Positions 36,711 through 46,212 of a stretch of DNA of 61,783 nucleotides are shown here, in pieces. The notes below the pieces were generated by a model that saw nothing but the letters and a program-made list of their open reading frames with translations, was not told the origin of the DNA and did not search any database. The translations under genes were made by a program, and so were the position numbers. The stretch's first letter is position 1, and each line of letters starts with the position of its first letter. The DNA lies in the NCBI GenBank assembly GCA_021199335.1, contig JAJQIG010000050.1, forward strand, positions 1 to 61,783. The letters are read 5' to 3'. The DNA comes from Oscillospiraceae bacterium (GTDB lineage Bacteria; Bacillota; Clostridia; Oscillospirales; Ruminococcaceae).

Positions 36711-36953
36711 AATCATGCTGTAAAGGGCAGTGATGCGCAGAATTCGGTATTGCCTTAGCGATAAATTGGATAAATACGCCAAATGTATCGTGTCAGTGAT
36801 GCGGCAAACTCCTTTTTATGTTAAATTCGTTGCTAAAGTGCATAAAAATGTTGTACATTGTGAGTGGAAAATAACAAATTTCGATAAAATACTTTTATTC
36901 TTGTAACCGATATGCTATAATGAGAATATATACTATTTGCACGAGGTGATTTA
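36711..36953. promoter_or_regulatory. intergenic region with extended -10 promoter
   Basis: AT-rich 243 bases. TGCTATAAT at 36913-36921 is a strong extended -10 with no good -35, about 33 bases before the lipoprotein start; otherwise nothing supported. Confidence 0.55.
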
Positions 36954-38084
36954 ATGTCTGCAAGGGCAAATGCGGTGTTAAGTGCAATTTTAGCATTCGG
37001 CTTTATGGGCAGCGGCTGCGATGTTTTTGATGAAACTGTCGCCGAGCTTCAGGAGCCGACCGCATATACAGCATCAGACAGTAATTTCGCTTCGGTTGAT
37101 AATCCGGAAAAAACGGAAGGTGCAGATGAGGAAAGCGGGGAATCGTCCGACGACTTTGACGATGCAAGAACCATTGTCGGCAGTTTTATGGACGGACTTC
37201 TTTATCATAACACCGATGTGCTTGTTCAGTACGGCGGCGCACGTTCCTATAACGCTTACAGCTTTCTGGATGGGGTATGTCTTACCGACTGGGAAATCGT
37301 TGACGCTGTATTATATGATGAAAATACCGACAGCAGTGACCGTCAGGGTTTTAGCGACAGTGGGAAAACCTACTCATTCAGGGTGAAAATGAATATTTCG
37401 GAAAGCTCAAGCGAGATTTTCCCCGTTGGGGAGAGCATATGGCGAATCGATGTTTCCGACCATGATGATTCTTATTTTTCCGCATTCGTCCGTGAGGGAG
37501 CGGAAGAAAGGGGTGTACTTACGGGGAGCGTTGCGGAGATTGACGCAAGCAAAGCCGTGAAGATGTGCTATGCCTTTACATCCGAATTTGATTGGCTGTT
37601 CGGCGGCGAGGAAATGAGCATTGACATTGACCATGCCGAAAAACAGATTGAAAGGGAACGTGCTGTTGATAATCTCCTCAGCTACTGCCTTTATTTTAAC
37701 AGTATGGATGGAATTACGGAGGACGGCGTAAGCTTTTCTGCCGAATGGTTCGAGAACAGCATTAATAAGCTCCTTGGAATGAGCGGAATCGAGCTTTCCG
37801 AATTCTCCTGCTATAATGCGGAAAGTAACACTATCAGCGTTGATTCGGTAAAGTACAGCTGCGGCTATGCGCTGCTTGAGGATGAAATATACGATGAGGA
37901 AAACTGCAATTACAGCGTGACTCTCGATTGGTATGCCGATACAATTTTCCTTGCAAAAGCGTTCACGATAACCTACACGCTGAGTGATAATGACGATGAC
38001 ACTATTCGCCTTGTTTCCGCCGAAAAAATCTACGACAGCGGCAATCCGCCTGCCTTTTTTACGGAGGGCGACAGCGGAAGATAA
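36954..38084 (+). CDS. secreted lipoprotein of unknown family
   Basis: 376-aa protein with a short signal sequence and lipobox FMGSGC (Cys23). The mature part is highly acidic (many Asp/Glu and Ser), with a likely NTF2-like or DUF5105-type fold in the middle (ARTIVGSFMDGLLYH). Such lipoproteins are common in Clostridia and their function is unknown. Monocistronic, with its own extended -10 promoter and a terminator immediately after it. ATG 36954 follows GAGGTG. Confidence 0.7.
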   Translation: MSARANAVLSAILAFGFMGSGCDVFDETVAELQEPTAYTASDSNFASVDNPEKTEGADEESGESSDDFDDARTIVGSFMDGLLYHNTDVLVQYGGARSYNAYSFLDGVCLTDWEIVDAVLYDENTDSSDRQGFSDSGKTYSFRVKMNISESSSEIFPVGESIWRIDVSDHDDSYFSAFVREGAEERGVLTGSVAEIDASKAVKMCYAFTSEFDWLFGGEEMSIDIDHAEKQIERERAVDNLLSYCLYFNSMDGITEDGVSFSAEWFENSINKLLGMSGIELSEFSCYNAESNTISVDSVKYSCGYALLEDEIYDEENCNYSVTLDWYADTIFLAKAFTITYTLSDNDDDTIRLVSAEKIYDSGNPPAFFTEGDSGR

Positions 38085-38100
38085 TTGAATATCCCCCCAA

Positions 38101-38138
38101 AAAAACGGACTTCCGCATACCTGTGAAAGTCCGTTTTT
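38101..38138. terminator. bidirectional terminator
   Basis: Perfect 12-base arms AAAAACGGACTT (38101-38112) and AAGTCCGTTTTT (38127-38138) with a 14-base loop. Serves the lipoprotein on the plus strand and trmL on the minus strand. Confidence 0.9.
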
Positions 38139-38140
38139 GT

Positions 38141-38647
38141 TTATTCATCCCAATTGTATTTCGTAAGCTGACCTTCGGTGGAAAGCTCGGGGTAATCCCA
38201 TTGCCGCAGAACCTCATAGACCGCAATTGCAACCGAATTTGAAAGGTTAAGGCTGCGCAGCTTGGGCCGCATGGGTATTCGCAGACAGCTTTCGGGATTG
38301 CTGTGAATAAGCTCCTCGGGCAGCCCCGCATCCTCTCGCCCGAAAATGAGATAGGAGTTATCGGGATAGGAAATATCGCTGTGGATATGCCGCCCCTTTG
38401 TTGAAAAATAGAAGAATGCCCCGCCGCTGTTTTTCTCGAAAAAGTCGGAAAGCCCGTCATAATATGTAATGTCAAGCTCGCTCCAGTAGTCAAGTCCGGC
38501 ACGTTTAAGCTGCCTGTCCGTGACCTCGAAGCCAAGCGGTTTAACAAGATGAAGCCTTGCCCCCGTAACGGCGCAGGTTCTTGAAATATTGCCCGTGTTC
38601 TGCGGAATTTGCGGTTCAACAAGAACAATGTTAAGATTCTTTATCAT
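38141..38647 (-). CDS. trmL: tRNA (cytidine/uridine-34 2'-O)-methyltransferase TrmL
   Basis: 168-aa SPOUT-class methyltransferase modifying the wobble position of tRNA-Leu. Shows the knot elements EPQIPQNTGNISRTCAVTG, FGREDAGLPEEL and SLNLSNSVAIAVYE. Starts 12 bases after the kinase-like gene on the minus strand, so the two form an operon. Length and motifs are typical of TrmL/YibK. Confidence 0.94.
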   Translation of the reverse strand: MIKNLNIVLVEPQIPQNTGNISRTCAVTGARLHLVKPLGFEVTDRQLKRAGLDYWSELDITYYDGLSDFFEKNSGGAFFYFSTKGRHIHSDISYPDNSYLIFGREDAGLPEELIHSNPESCLRIPMRPKLRSLNLSNSVAIAVYEVLRQWDYPELSTEGQLTKYNWDE

Positions 38648-38659
38648 AGCCGCACCCCC

Positions 38660-39520
38660 TTAAAGCTGTTCATAATCGCAAAGGGTGGGGTTTCCGATAA
38701 GATAATGAAGGCAGCTTTCAAGCATAATTCCGTCCCTTGTGTCGGTGGAGTAGCTGTATGTTGTTTTAATTGCAAGCTCAAGAAAAGCGGTGGCGCGGTT
38801 CATTGCAATCGGAAGACTGTCCCCACGGAGGATCGAACCTGTCAAAACGGAAGCGAACGCATCCCCCGTTCCGGGATAGCTTGCGTTAATCATGTTGTAT
38901 GGCACCTTCCAGAATTTGCTGTGTTCCCGTTCAAAGCCTATGTTAAGATAGCATCCGTCCGAATAAACCCCCGTTATAACGACAATCTCGGGTCCAAGCT
39001 CGCTGAGCCGAACAAGAAAGCTTTTCATTTGACGTGAGGTCAGCTCGGGCTGATAAGGGTTCTCGCCAAGCAGCATAGCCGCTTCGGTAACGTTCGGGGT
39101 GATAATATCCGCAATTTCAACAAGCCTGCCCATGCCCTGCCTAAGCTCGGGGGTGCAGGTTTTATAAGGCTTTCCGTGGTCAGCCATAACTGGGTCAACG
39201 ACCTTGAGCGAATCGCTGTAATGCTCGAAAAAGCTTTTGCAGTGGTCAACCTGATCCTTTGAAGCAAGAAATCCGCTGTAAATGCAGTCGAATTTGTAGT
39301 CAAGACGTTTGTAATGTTCAAGCGCAGGGGTGATATAGTCGGTAAGGTCACGCATAACAACCTCGCCGAAGCCGCCTGTGTGGGCGGAGAGAATAGCAGT
39401 CGGGACGGGGCAGACTTGAATCCCCTGAACGGAAAGGATAGGAAGGATGACCGAAAGCGAGCATCTTCCAACCCCCGATAAATCGTGAATTGCAGCGACC
39501 TTCAATGATTTTTGGTACAT
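38660..39520 (-). CDS. pyridoxamine/pyridoxal kinase (PdxY-like)
   Basis: 286-aa PfkB/ribokinase-fold kinase of the PdxK/PdxY group in vitamin B6 salvage. N-terminal AIHDLSGVGRCSLSV and the ATP/substrate motifs VDPVMADHGKPY, ITPNVTEAAMLLGENP and the anion-hole GTGDAFASVL are present. The last includes the catalytic Asp. Belongs to the Firmicutes pyridoxamine-kinase branch. It has a consensus promoter 40 bases upstream and precedes trmL. Confidence 0.88.
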   Translation of the reverse strand: MYQKSLKVAAIHDLSGVGRCSLSVILPILSVQGIQVCPVPTAILSAHTGGFGEVVMRDLTDYITPALEHYKRLDYKFDCIYSGFLASKDQVDHCKSFFEHYSDSLKVVDPVMADHGKPYKTCTPELRQGMGRLVEIADIITPNVTEAAMLLGENPYQPELTSRQMKSFLVRLSELGPEIVVITGVYSDGCYLNIGFEREHSKFWKVPYNMINASYPGTGDAFASVLTGSILRGDSLPIAMNRATAFLELAIKTTYSYSTDTRDGIMLESCLHYLIGNPTLCDYEQL

Positions 39521-39558
39521 AATTTTTTTAGCTCCGTAAAGTAAATAATCTAATATTT

Positions 39559-39587
39559 ATTCTACCACAAAAGAAGCTCCCTGTCAA
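39559..39587 (-). promoter_or_regulatory. promoter of the pdxY-like/trmL operon
   Basis: On the minus strand: TTGACA (39587-39582), 17-base spacer, TAGAAT (39564-39559), about 40 bases before the start codon. Confidence 0.8.
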
Positions 39588-39671
39588 ACCGTAGGGGTGG
39601 ACAAAAAGCCACTTTTTTCGCCATATCAAAAATTTTTGTTGATAAAAATTTGATGTTTTATGCCAAAATGG

Positions 39672-39700
39672 TTGCAAGAGTTAAAAAAATGTGATATAAT
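39672..39700 (+). promoter_or_regulatory. promoter of the GGDEF/EAL gene
   Basis: TTGCAA (39672-39677), 17 bases, TATAAT (39695-39700) with a TGA immediately upstream (extended). It implies a 120-base leader; no c-di-GMP riboswitch is apparent in it. Confidence 0.7.
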
Positions 39701-39829
39701 CAAGTTGATGTTAAATTAGTGTCCAAATGATTGCAGGTTGGAAACTAAAGTGGTACAATTAATTCAGACATATGGGAATGCTTTGTGGAAGCCTTTGCCT
39801 TTCACTTTAACAGTTAAGAGGGATGTAAT

Positions 39830-42116
39830 ATGATTTCAGGTTTCTTTACAATATCATGCTTGCTTGCCGCGCTGATGTTTGTGTCCATATTTTGGATGAA
39901 TAAATTTAATAATAAAATAAGAACGTCGCTTCAGACGCTCTTTGCCCTTGCGATTCTCACCGTTTTGGCGAATGCGTTTGCGGCTGTGTGCGAAGCTCAG
40001 TGGCTGTCGCTCCTCTGCTTCGGCTTATATTTTGCGCTTACCGACTGGCTTGCGGTGACGCTTCTTATATTCACCCAAAAATATACCGGCGTTTTCCAAG
40101 AGGTGAAGGCGGCGAAAATAATCGTTTATGTTGGATGCACAGTCGATACAATTCGGCTGATTGTCAATACCTTTACTCAGCATATGTACACCGTTGATAG
40201 GGAGCTTCTCTCTTCGGGGGAATACTGCAACGTGCTGACGGATAAAACGGTTTCCTACTATGTTCATCTTATATGGGTTTACCTTATTATACTTATGGTA
40301 ACTATGGCTATGGTTTCCAAAATAATAACCACGGTAAAGCTATATCGGCAGAAATATCAAGGCGTTGCAACCTCTCTTGCAATAGTCCTTGCCGCAAATA
40401 TTTCTTACCGTTTCCTGCATATCCCATTCGATATTTCACCGATTCTTTACATAATCCTCGCTGCTGCGCTCGCTTATTTCACGCTGTTCTATGTCCCGAA
40501 GGAGCTTGTGGTTAAGCTGCTCTCATTCTCGGTTCAGGATATAAACAGCGGTATAATCTGCTTCGATAAGGATAATAGCTGCGTTTACGAGAACAAAACC
40601 GTTGCCCGAATGCTGGGCGAGGAAAAGCGCGCCGATGAGTTTGACGATATAAAGGCTATAATCAATCCCGAACAGGAGATTGACCAAACAAAGCCAAATT
40701 CATGGCTTGTCAATATGAATAATGATGAGGATAAGCTCTATATACAGTTTGAATATTGCCCGCTTTTTGATGAAAAGAATAATTATATAGGCTGCTATAT
40801 AGTGATGTATGACAAAACGGAGGATGTCACCAAGCTAAAAAAGGAGCGTTTCCGCGCGACGCATGATGAGCTTACGGGAATATATAACAGGCGGCGTTTC
40901 TTTGAAAAGGTGGAAAGGGAAATCCGAAAATCTCCCGATGCAATGCGTTATATTGCTGTGCTTGACGTTAAGGATTTTAAGCTTATAAACGACCTTTACG
41001 GTGAAAAATACGGCGATGAAATACTGATTTGGATTTCATCCGTACTCAAGGAAAGATTCAAGTTCGGCATTATATGCGGCAGACTTACGGCGGATAGGTT
41101 TGCGGTCTGCGCCGATAAGAATTACCTGACCGAGGATGAGATAATGAAAATTGTCGGCGAAATTGAGGGCAAAATGACAAGCACGGTGTACAAAATGCAC
41201 GTTCATATTGGAATTTATCCCATTACCGATTCATCCGTAAAGGTTTCGGTTATGTGCGACAGGGCGCTCCTCGCAATTCAGAAAATCAAGGACAGCTATC
41301 AGCAGACCATTGCATATTACGATGACGAACTTAATAATAAGCTTCATATGCAAAGCATTATGATTACGGAATTTGATAAGGCGATAGAGGAGGAGCAGTT
41401 TGAAATGTTTCTTCAGCCGCAGATTTCCTCGGATGGTCTTGCGCTTCTCGGAGCGGAAGCCCTTGTAAGGTGGAACCACCCCGAAAGGGGTATGATTCCA
41501 CCCGGGATGTTTATCGAAAGCTTTGAAAAGTCAGCTCGATATGTGTATATGGAGGCTTGCCTGCAGGCAGCTCAGCGAATGGAAGAAAATCGGCAGGGGC
41601 GATTTGCATATTTCGGTTAATATTTCACCGAAGGATTTCTATTATGTAGATATATATAAGACGTTTACAGAGCTTGTCGAGCAGTATGACATTTCTCCCG
41701 AAAAGCTCAAGCTCGAAATTACTGAAACTGCGGTTATGACAAACCTCGGTAAGAACCTTTATATCCTCGATAAGCTCCGTGATTACGGATTCCAAATTGA
41801 GATAGACGACTTCGGCAGCGGATATTCTTCGCTTAACACGCTCAAGGACTTCAAGGTAGATGTTCTCAAGCTCGATATGGGATTCCTTAGGGAAAGCGAC
41901 CATAACGAAAAGAGCAGGATTATAATGAAATCCGTCATTGATATGGCGAAAAACCTTGGCCTTACCATTGTTGCGGAGGGAGTCGAAACCGAGGAGCAGG
42001 TCGGTTATCTTACCAATAAGGGCTGTGACATTTTCCAGGGATATTATTTCTCAAAGCCTATACCCGTTTCGGAATTTGAGGAAAAATACAACGTTCGAGG
42101 TGCGGCAAGGTTCTGA
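39830..42116 (+). pseudogene. frameshifted GGDEF-EAL signalling protein with 7TM sensor
   Basis: The frame from 39830 gives an N-terminal seven-helix membrane module, a PAS-like segment (about 235-335), a GGDEF-type domain and the start of an EAL domain (EAL at residues 543-545). It then runs into stop 41620. The rest of the EAL domain continues in another frame from about 41531 to 42116, including NISPKDFYYVD, EITETAVMTN, DDFGSGYSSL, VLKLDM and AEGVETEEQ. The junction at 41521-41540 lacks about five residues of the usual EKSG-L-I-x-LDM link, so a small deletion is likely. The GGDEF motif is itself degenerate (TADRF at 420-424). Likely an inactive cyclase and a broken phosphodiesterase, unless the shift is an assembly error. 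Confidence 0.85.
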
Positions 42117-42132
42117 TTTTTAAAAACAACTG

Positions 42133-42161
42133 TTGACAAATCGGAAATTGTGTGTTATTAT
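42133..42161 (+). promoter_or_regulatory. promoter of tyrS
   Basis: TTGACA (42133-42138), 17-base spacer, TATTAT (42156-42161), placed correctly to start the T-box leader a few bases downstream. Confidence 0.8.
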
Positions 42162-42182
42162 ATTCTGGTGAAAGGCTGTGAA

Positions 42183-42418
42183 AGGAAGAAGTAACTGCCG
42201 CCGCTTTAATTTAAGAGAGCCCTTGGTTGGTGCGAAAGGGTAATTGGTACGGCAGCGAATACATCCCCGAGCTTGTATCCCGAAACAGCAGTAGGGATAT
42301 GCGGTTTGCGCCCGTTAGTGCGCTTTTAAGGTCGGCTTTATGCCGATAAATTGAGGTGGTACCACGGAAATTTTTCGTCCTCTGATAAGCGTGATGCTTG
42401 TCAGAGGATTTTTGTTTT
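42183..42418 (+). promoter_or_regulatory. tyrosyl T-box riboswitch leader
   Basis: Leader RNA that reads uncharged tRNA-Tyr. It has an AGAGAG start near 42214, a specifier loop GCGAATACATCC containing the tyrosine codon TAC (42260-42262), and the T-box TGGTACCACG (42357-42366). An intrinsic terminator follows with arms CCTCTGATAAGC (42379-42390) and GCTTGTCAGAGG (42396-42407) and a T-tract. Binding of uncharged tRNA would favour the antiterminator and tyrS expression. Confidence 0.93.
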
Positions 42419-42481
42419 CCCGAGAAAGATTTTACGCAGTTCACCTGATATTTTTACAAAAAAATTTGGAGGAATAAAAAA

Positions 42482-43696
42482 ATGACTTTGTATGAAGAGC
42501 TTGTGAGAAGAGGACTTATTGCGCAGGTTACCGATGAAAAGGAAATAAGCGAAATGATTAATAACGGAAAGGCTACGTTCTATATCGGCTTTGACCCCAC
42601 TGCGGATAGCCTTCATGTTGGACATTTTATGGCTCTCTGCCTTATGAAAAGACTTCAAATGGCGGGAAATAAGCCAATTGCGCTTCTCGGCGGCGGAACG
42701 GGCATGATAGGCGACCCTTCGGGCAAAACGGATATGAGAAAAATGCTTACCAAAGAGGATATTGAACATAACGTAAGCTGTTTTAAAAAGCAGATGAGTA
42801 GGTTTATCGACTTTTCCGATGGCAAGGCTATGGTTGTAAATAACGCCGATTGGCTTCTTGACCTTAATTATGTAGATGTTCTGCGTGAAGTCGGCGCCTG
42901 CTTCAGCGTAAATAAAATGCTCACCTTTGAATGTTACAAGCAGAGAATGGAGCGGGGACTTACCTTCCTTGAGTTTAACTATATGATTATGCAGAGCTAT
43001 GATTTCTATATGCTTTTCCAAAAATATGGCTGTAATATGCAGTTCGGCGGCGATGATCAGTGGGCGAATATGCTCGGCGGCACGGAGCTTATAAGGAAGA
43101 AGCTCGGTAAGGATGCTCATGCCATGACAATAACACTTCTTCTTAACAGTGAAGGCAAGAAAATGGGCAAAACGGAAAAGGGCGCAGTTTGGCTCGATCC
43201 CGAAAAGACCTCGCCATACGACTTCTTCCAGTATTGGAGAAACGTTGGCGATGCGGATGTTATAAAGTGCCTTAAAATGCTTACCTTTGTCCCCATTGAG
43301 CAGATAGAGGAAATGGAAAAAACAATGGAGGGCGCTGAGCTTAACAAGGCGAAGGAGCTTCTTGCATATGAGCTTACAAAGCTTGTTCATGGCGAAGCGG
43401 AGGCGGATAAGGCGCTAAGTGCGGCAAAGGCGCTTTTTGCAGGCGGCTCAGATGATGAGAATATGCCGTTTACGGAAATTCCTGCTGATGAGATTGAAAA
43501 TGGAATGAATATTCTTGAGCTGCTTCTTAAAACAGGACTTGCGCCCTCAAAGAGCGAGGGCAGAAGGCTTGTTCAGCAAAACGGTATCGCCGTTGACGAT
43601 GTAAAGGTGACTGACCCGAACGCTGTTATAACGATTGAGGATTCGGTTATAATCAAAAAGGGCAAGAAGATTTTCCACAAGGCTGTCAGGGCGTAA
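42482..43696 (+). CDS. tyrS: tyrosyl-tRNA synthetase
   Basis: 404-aa class I synthetase charging tRNA-Tyr. HIGH-like HVGHFMAL near residue 45, KMSKS-like KKMGKTEKG, the tyrosine-pocket region [22 protein letters not shown] and a C-terminal S4 RNA-binding domain ([18 protein letters not shown]). This is the TyrZ-like (KMGKT) branch found in Firmicutes. It lies directly downstream of its cognate T-box. GGAGG precedes ATG 42482. Confidence 0.96.
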   Translation: MTLYEELVRRGLIAQVTDEKEISEMINNGKATFYIGFDPTADSLHVGHFMALCLMKRLQMAGNKPIALLGGGTGMIGDPSGKTDMRKMLTKEDIEHNVSCFKKQMSRFIDFSDGKAMVVNNADWLLDLNYVDVLREVGACFSVNKMLTFECYKQRMERGLTFLEFNYMIMQSYDFYMLFQKYGCNMQFGGDDQWANMLGGTELIRKKLGKDAHAMTITLLLNSEGKKMGKTEKGAVWLDPEKTSPYDFFQYWRNVGDADVIKCLKMLTFVPIEQIEEMEKTMEGAELNKAKELLAYELTKLVHGEAEADKALSAAKALFAGGSDDENMPFTEIPADEIENGMNILELLLKTGLAPSKSEGRRLVQQNGIAVDDVKVTDPNAVITIEDSVIIKKGKKIFHKAVRA

Positions 43697-43742
43697 ACCG
43701 CAGCCGAGTAAATGCCCGTTATGTCGGAATTGGAGAGCTTTT

Positions 43743-44441
43743 ATGGCAAAGAAAATCATTGCGGTTACGCCGTTGTGGGATGACGAAAAGGAAAGCATTT
43801 GGATGCTTCCCGGGTATATGAACGGAATAAGGGCGGCGGGGGCAATACCCGTTATGCTGCCCCTCCACAGCGGCATTGAGGATGCGGCGGAGGTGTTTGA
43901 AATGTGTGACGGGTTGCTTCTGACAGGCGGACATGATGTTTCACCGAGCTTGTATAATGAGGAAAAAAAGGACGCCTGCGGTGCGGTCTGCGAAGCGAGG
44001 GATACAATTGAGCTTGCGCTGTACAAAAAGGCGTTGGAGCGAAACAAGCCCGTGCTGGGAATATGCCGCGGTATTCAGCTCATAAATGTAATTCAAGGAG
44101 GAACGCTTTATCAGGATCTGCCTACGGAAACCCTAAGCGAAACCGAACACCATATGAGTCCGCCCTATACTGACATTGCCCATTATGTTAATATAAACAG
44201 GGAATCGGCTTTGTATGATTTAATTGGGACGGAGCGTTTGGGAGTTAACAGCTATCATCATCAAGCCATAAAAACCTTGGGCGAGAATCTTGAAGCTATG
44301 GCATGGTCGGACGATGGACTTGCAGAAGCCGTAAGGCATAGGGAAAAGAGCTTTGTTTGGGCTTTCCAATGGCATCCTGAATTTGACTTTGAGAGCAACC
44401 CTGTCAGCAGGAGAATTTTTGATGCGTTTGTTAATGCCTAG
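43743..44441 (+). CDS. class I glutamine amidotransferase-like hydrolase (PuuD type)
   Basis: 232-aa protein of peptidase family C26, like gamma-glutamyl-GABA hydrolase. Shows the oxyanion segment GLLLTGGHDVSPSLY, nucleophile Cys in LGICRGIQLINV, QGGTLYQDL and the catalytic His/Glu in FQWHPEF. The family cleaves gamma-glutamyl bonds, and the true substrate here is unknown. It follows tyrS by 46 bases with a weak ribosome site GGAGAG and ends in a strong terminator. Confidence 0.85.
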   Translation: MAKKIIAVTPLWDDEKESIWMLPGYMNGIRAAGAIPVMLPLHSGIEDAAEVFEMCDGLLLTGGHDVSPSLYNEEKKDACGAVCEARDTIELALYKKALERNKPVLGICRGIQLINVIQGGTLYQDLPTETLSETEHHMSPPYTDIAHYVNINRESALYDLIGTERLGVNSYHHQAIKTLGENLEAMAWSDDGLAEAVRHREKSFVWAFQWHPEFDFESNPVSRRIFDAFVNA

Positions 44442-44445
44442 ATAA

Positions 44446-44478
44446 AAAAATCGGTCGGGGAAATCCGACCGATTTTTA
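44446..44478. terminator. rho-independent terminator
   Basis: AAATCGGTCGG with CCGACCGATTT over 11 bases and a seven-base loop, flanked by A and T tracts. Serves the amidotransferase gene and, on the other strand, pduL. Confidence 0.9.
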
Positions 44479-44496
44479 TTATGTAATTAGCTGTAA

Positions 44497-45075
44497 TCAA
44501 AGCTTTACAATAACTCCCATTTGTCCCGGCGCAGAGCCGATTGCGTTTGCTTCATCCGTGTCGATGTGCATAGCCTTTGCATATTTTTCGGAAACACGGC
44601 AGACAACATCGCCGAGCACAGCGCTTCTCTCTTTTGTTTCAAGCTTAACCCAAACCACATCCTTATCCTTAACTCCGAGTTCTTCCGCATCGGCAGGGGT
44701 GAGGTGAATATGCCTTTTTGCAACAATAACGCCTTCAGAAAGCTCAAGCTCACCGCAGGGGCCGACAAGCTTGCAGGCGCCTGAACCCTTGACATCTCCG
44801 CTCTCCCTTATTGGAGCGGCGATTCCAATTGAACGCGCATCCGTAGCGGAAAGCTCAATCTGCGTTTTGCTTCTGACAGGCCCGAGGACAGAAACTCCTG
44901 CAAGTGATTTCTTCGGTCCGACAACCTCAACTCTTTCTTCACAGGCAAATTGACCCGGCTGTGAAAGGTCCTTTTTCTTTGTAAGCGAATGTCCCTTGCC
45001 GAAGAGGGTTTCGAGGTCCTGCTCCGTAAGATGAACGTGACGTGCCGATGTTTCAACAATAAACTCCTGTGACAT
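44497..45075 (-). CDS. pduL: PduL-type phosphate acyltransferase
   Basis: 192-aa zinc-dependent phosphotransacylase that exchanges acyl-CoA with acyl-phosphate (acetyl or propanoyl), unrelated to Pta. Two copies of the beta-barrel motif with zinc ligands ARHVHLT and KRHIHLT are visible, plus the FACEERVEVVGPKK strand. No microcompartment shell or other pdu gene is nearby, so it probably serves as the general phosphotransacetylase. Its leader contains a long hairpin (45112-45146). Confidence 0.92.
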   Translation of the reverse strand: MSQEFIVETSARHVHLTEQDLETLFGKGHSLTKKKDLSQPGQFACEERVEVVGPKKSLAGVSVLGPVRSKTQIELSATDARSIGIAAPIRESGDVKGSGACKLVGPCGELELSEGVIVAKRHIHLTPADAEELGVKDKDVVWVKLETKERSAVLGDVVCRVSEKYAKAMHIDTDEANAIGSAPGQMGVIVKL

Positions 45076-45111
45076 AACAATAATGCCTCCAATAAAAAAT
45101 AATAAATTTTC

Positions 45112-45146
45112 GGAGAATCACGAAAGCGTGATGTTTCACAATCTCC
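45112..45146 (-). promoter_or_regulatory. leader hairpin upstream of pduL
   Basis: GGAGA-ATCACG pairs with CGTGAT...TCTCC across a 4-base loop and an asymmetric bulge. It lies in the leader of pduL, between the promoter (45157-45184) and the ribosome site. Confidence 0.5.
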
Positions 45147-45156
45147 CTTATTTTTA

Positions 45157-45184
45157 AGTATATCACTTCTGACCGAAAAGTCAA
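45157..45184 (-). promoter_or_regulatory. promoter of pduL
   Basis: On the minus strand: TTGACT (45184-45179), 16-base spacer, TATACT (45162-45157). Confidence 0.65.
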
Positions 45185-45217
45185 GCCTGTTTCCATCGAC
45201 TTAAATAAAGTCGGCAT

Positions 45218-45249
45218 AAAAAAGTCCCCCGCAGATGAATGCGAAGGAC
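45218..45249 (-). terminator. terminator of the rpsF-ssb-rpsR operon
   Basis: Minus-strand hairpin GTCCTTCGCA/TGCGGGGGAC (45249-45240 and 45233-45224) followed by TTTTTT, 20 bases after the rpsR stop. Confidence 0.8.
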
Positions 45250-45269
45250 CATTCTTTAATTAATCGGTC

Positions 45270-45518
45270 TTAGTCGGAAACATAAGGAACAAGCGCAATA
45301 TATCTTGCTCTCTTGATAGCCTTTGTAAGCTCCCTCTGATGATAAGCGCAAGTGCCTGTAACACGCCTTGGGAGAATCTTGGATCTCTCAGTCATGCACT
45401 TCTTGAGCTTCTGAATATCTTTGTAGTCGATCTTCTCAACTCTATCGGCACAGAACATACAAACCTTTTTGCGTGTTCTCTTCATGCCGCGAGGAGATCT
45501 TTCTCTATCCTTTTCCAT
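45270..45518 (-). CDS. rpsR: 30S ribosomal protein S18, zinc-binding form
   Basis: 82-aa ribosomal protein with the core [17 protein letters not shown] and the RNA-binding [31 protein letters not shown]. It keeps a CxxC pair and a later Cys plus His, i.e. the zinc-binding (C+) form; many Firmicutes have the C- form. It is the last gene of the rpsF-ssb-rpsR operon, 130 bases after ssb. ATG 45518 is preceded by GGAGG. Confidence 0.96.
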   Translation of the reverse strand: MEKDRERSPRGMKRTRKKVCMFCADRVEKIDYKDIQKLKKCMTERSKILPRRVTGTCAYHQRELTKAIKRARYIALVPYVSD

Positions 45519-45648
45519 TTCGGTAACCTCCTGTTTTTATAGATTAACTTAATCCGTTTGGGCGATAGGAACGCCGCAGGGATTGATTTTGTCGGCGGGG
45601 ATATACAGCCGCGCTGACAAATTAGATAAGGAAATTCGCCGCCTTGAA

Positions 45649-46185
45649 TCAGAATGGCAAATCACTGTCACCCGTTCCGATAACCTCCTCAAAATCGCCC
45701 AAATCGCCAACCGAAATCGGGGCGTTGGGGGGAGTTTGGGAGCCTTCATAAAAGGCGTCGATTCCTCCCGTTTCGTAATTAGACGGTGGAGTAGGCGTTT
45801 GATATTGTTTGGAATACTGCTGCCGCTGAGAATAGTTAGCCTGCCCGTTACTGTCGGATGCCTTTTCACCCGTGAAGTAAACCTGGTCGGCGTAAACCTC
45901 CGTTACATAATGCTTAACCTCAGGATGGCGCTTATCGTCATAGCTGCTTGATCTAAGCGTGCCCTCAATACAAATAAGCCTTCCCTTGGAGAAATATCTG
46001 CTGACAAATTCAGCGGTTTGGCGCCATGCAACAACGGTAATAAAATCAGCCTGCCTGTCCTGTCCCTGACCGACATAATTTCTGTCGCAGGCAACAGTGA
46101 AACGGCAAGTGCTGACTCCGTTTGCAGTTTGGCGAAGCTCAGGGTTAGCGGTGAGCCTTCCCATTATGACAACTTTATTAAGCAT
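45649..46185 (-). CDS. ssb: single-stranded DNA-binding protein
   Basis: 178-aa OB-fold protein protecting single-stranded DNA. Starts MLNKVVIMGRLTANPELRQT, has the RFTVACDRNYV and KGRLICIEGTLRSSSY strands, then a long disordered tail rich in Gln/Pro/Gly ending in the partner-binding DSDLPF tip. Positioned between rpsF and rpsR as in most Firmicutes. Confidence 0.96.
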   Translation of the reverse strand: MLNKVVIMGRLTANPELRQTANGVSTCRFTVACDRNYVGQGQDRQADFITVVAWRQTAEFVSRYFSKGRLICIEGTLRSSSYDDKRHPEVKHYVTEVYADQVYFTGEKASDSNGQANYSQRQQYSKQYQTPTPPSNYETGGIDAFYEGSQTPPNAPISVGDLGDFEEVIGTGDSDLPF

Positions 46186-46212
46186 AACAACCTGCTCCTT
46201 TCCGCATATTAA

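Noticed and set aside
36858-36877. TTGTGAG-N6-ATAACAA as a Rex operator downstream of rex
   Set aside because: Half-sites match only partly and the spacing (20 bases overall) does not fit the usual 18-base Clostridia Rex site.
39701-39829. Possible c-di-GMP riboswitch before the GGDEF/EAL gene
   Set aside because: No recognisable GEMM helices or conserved loop; only a plain leader is seen.
41523-42116. EAL domain as a separate gene starting at 41523
   Set aside because: No ribosome site, and it completes the EAL domain of the upstream frame exactly, so a frameshift is simpler.
42401-43390. Minus-strand 329-codon frame opposite tyrS
   Set aside because: Antisense to an unmistakable TyrRS; no ribosome site or family motifs.
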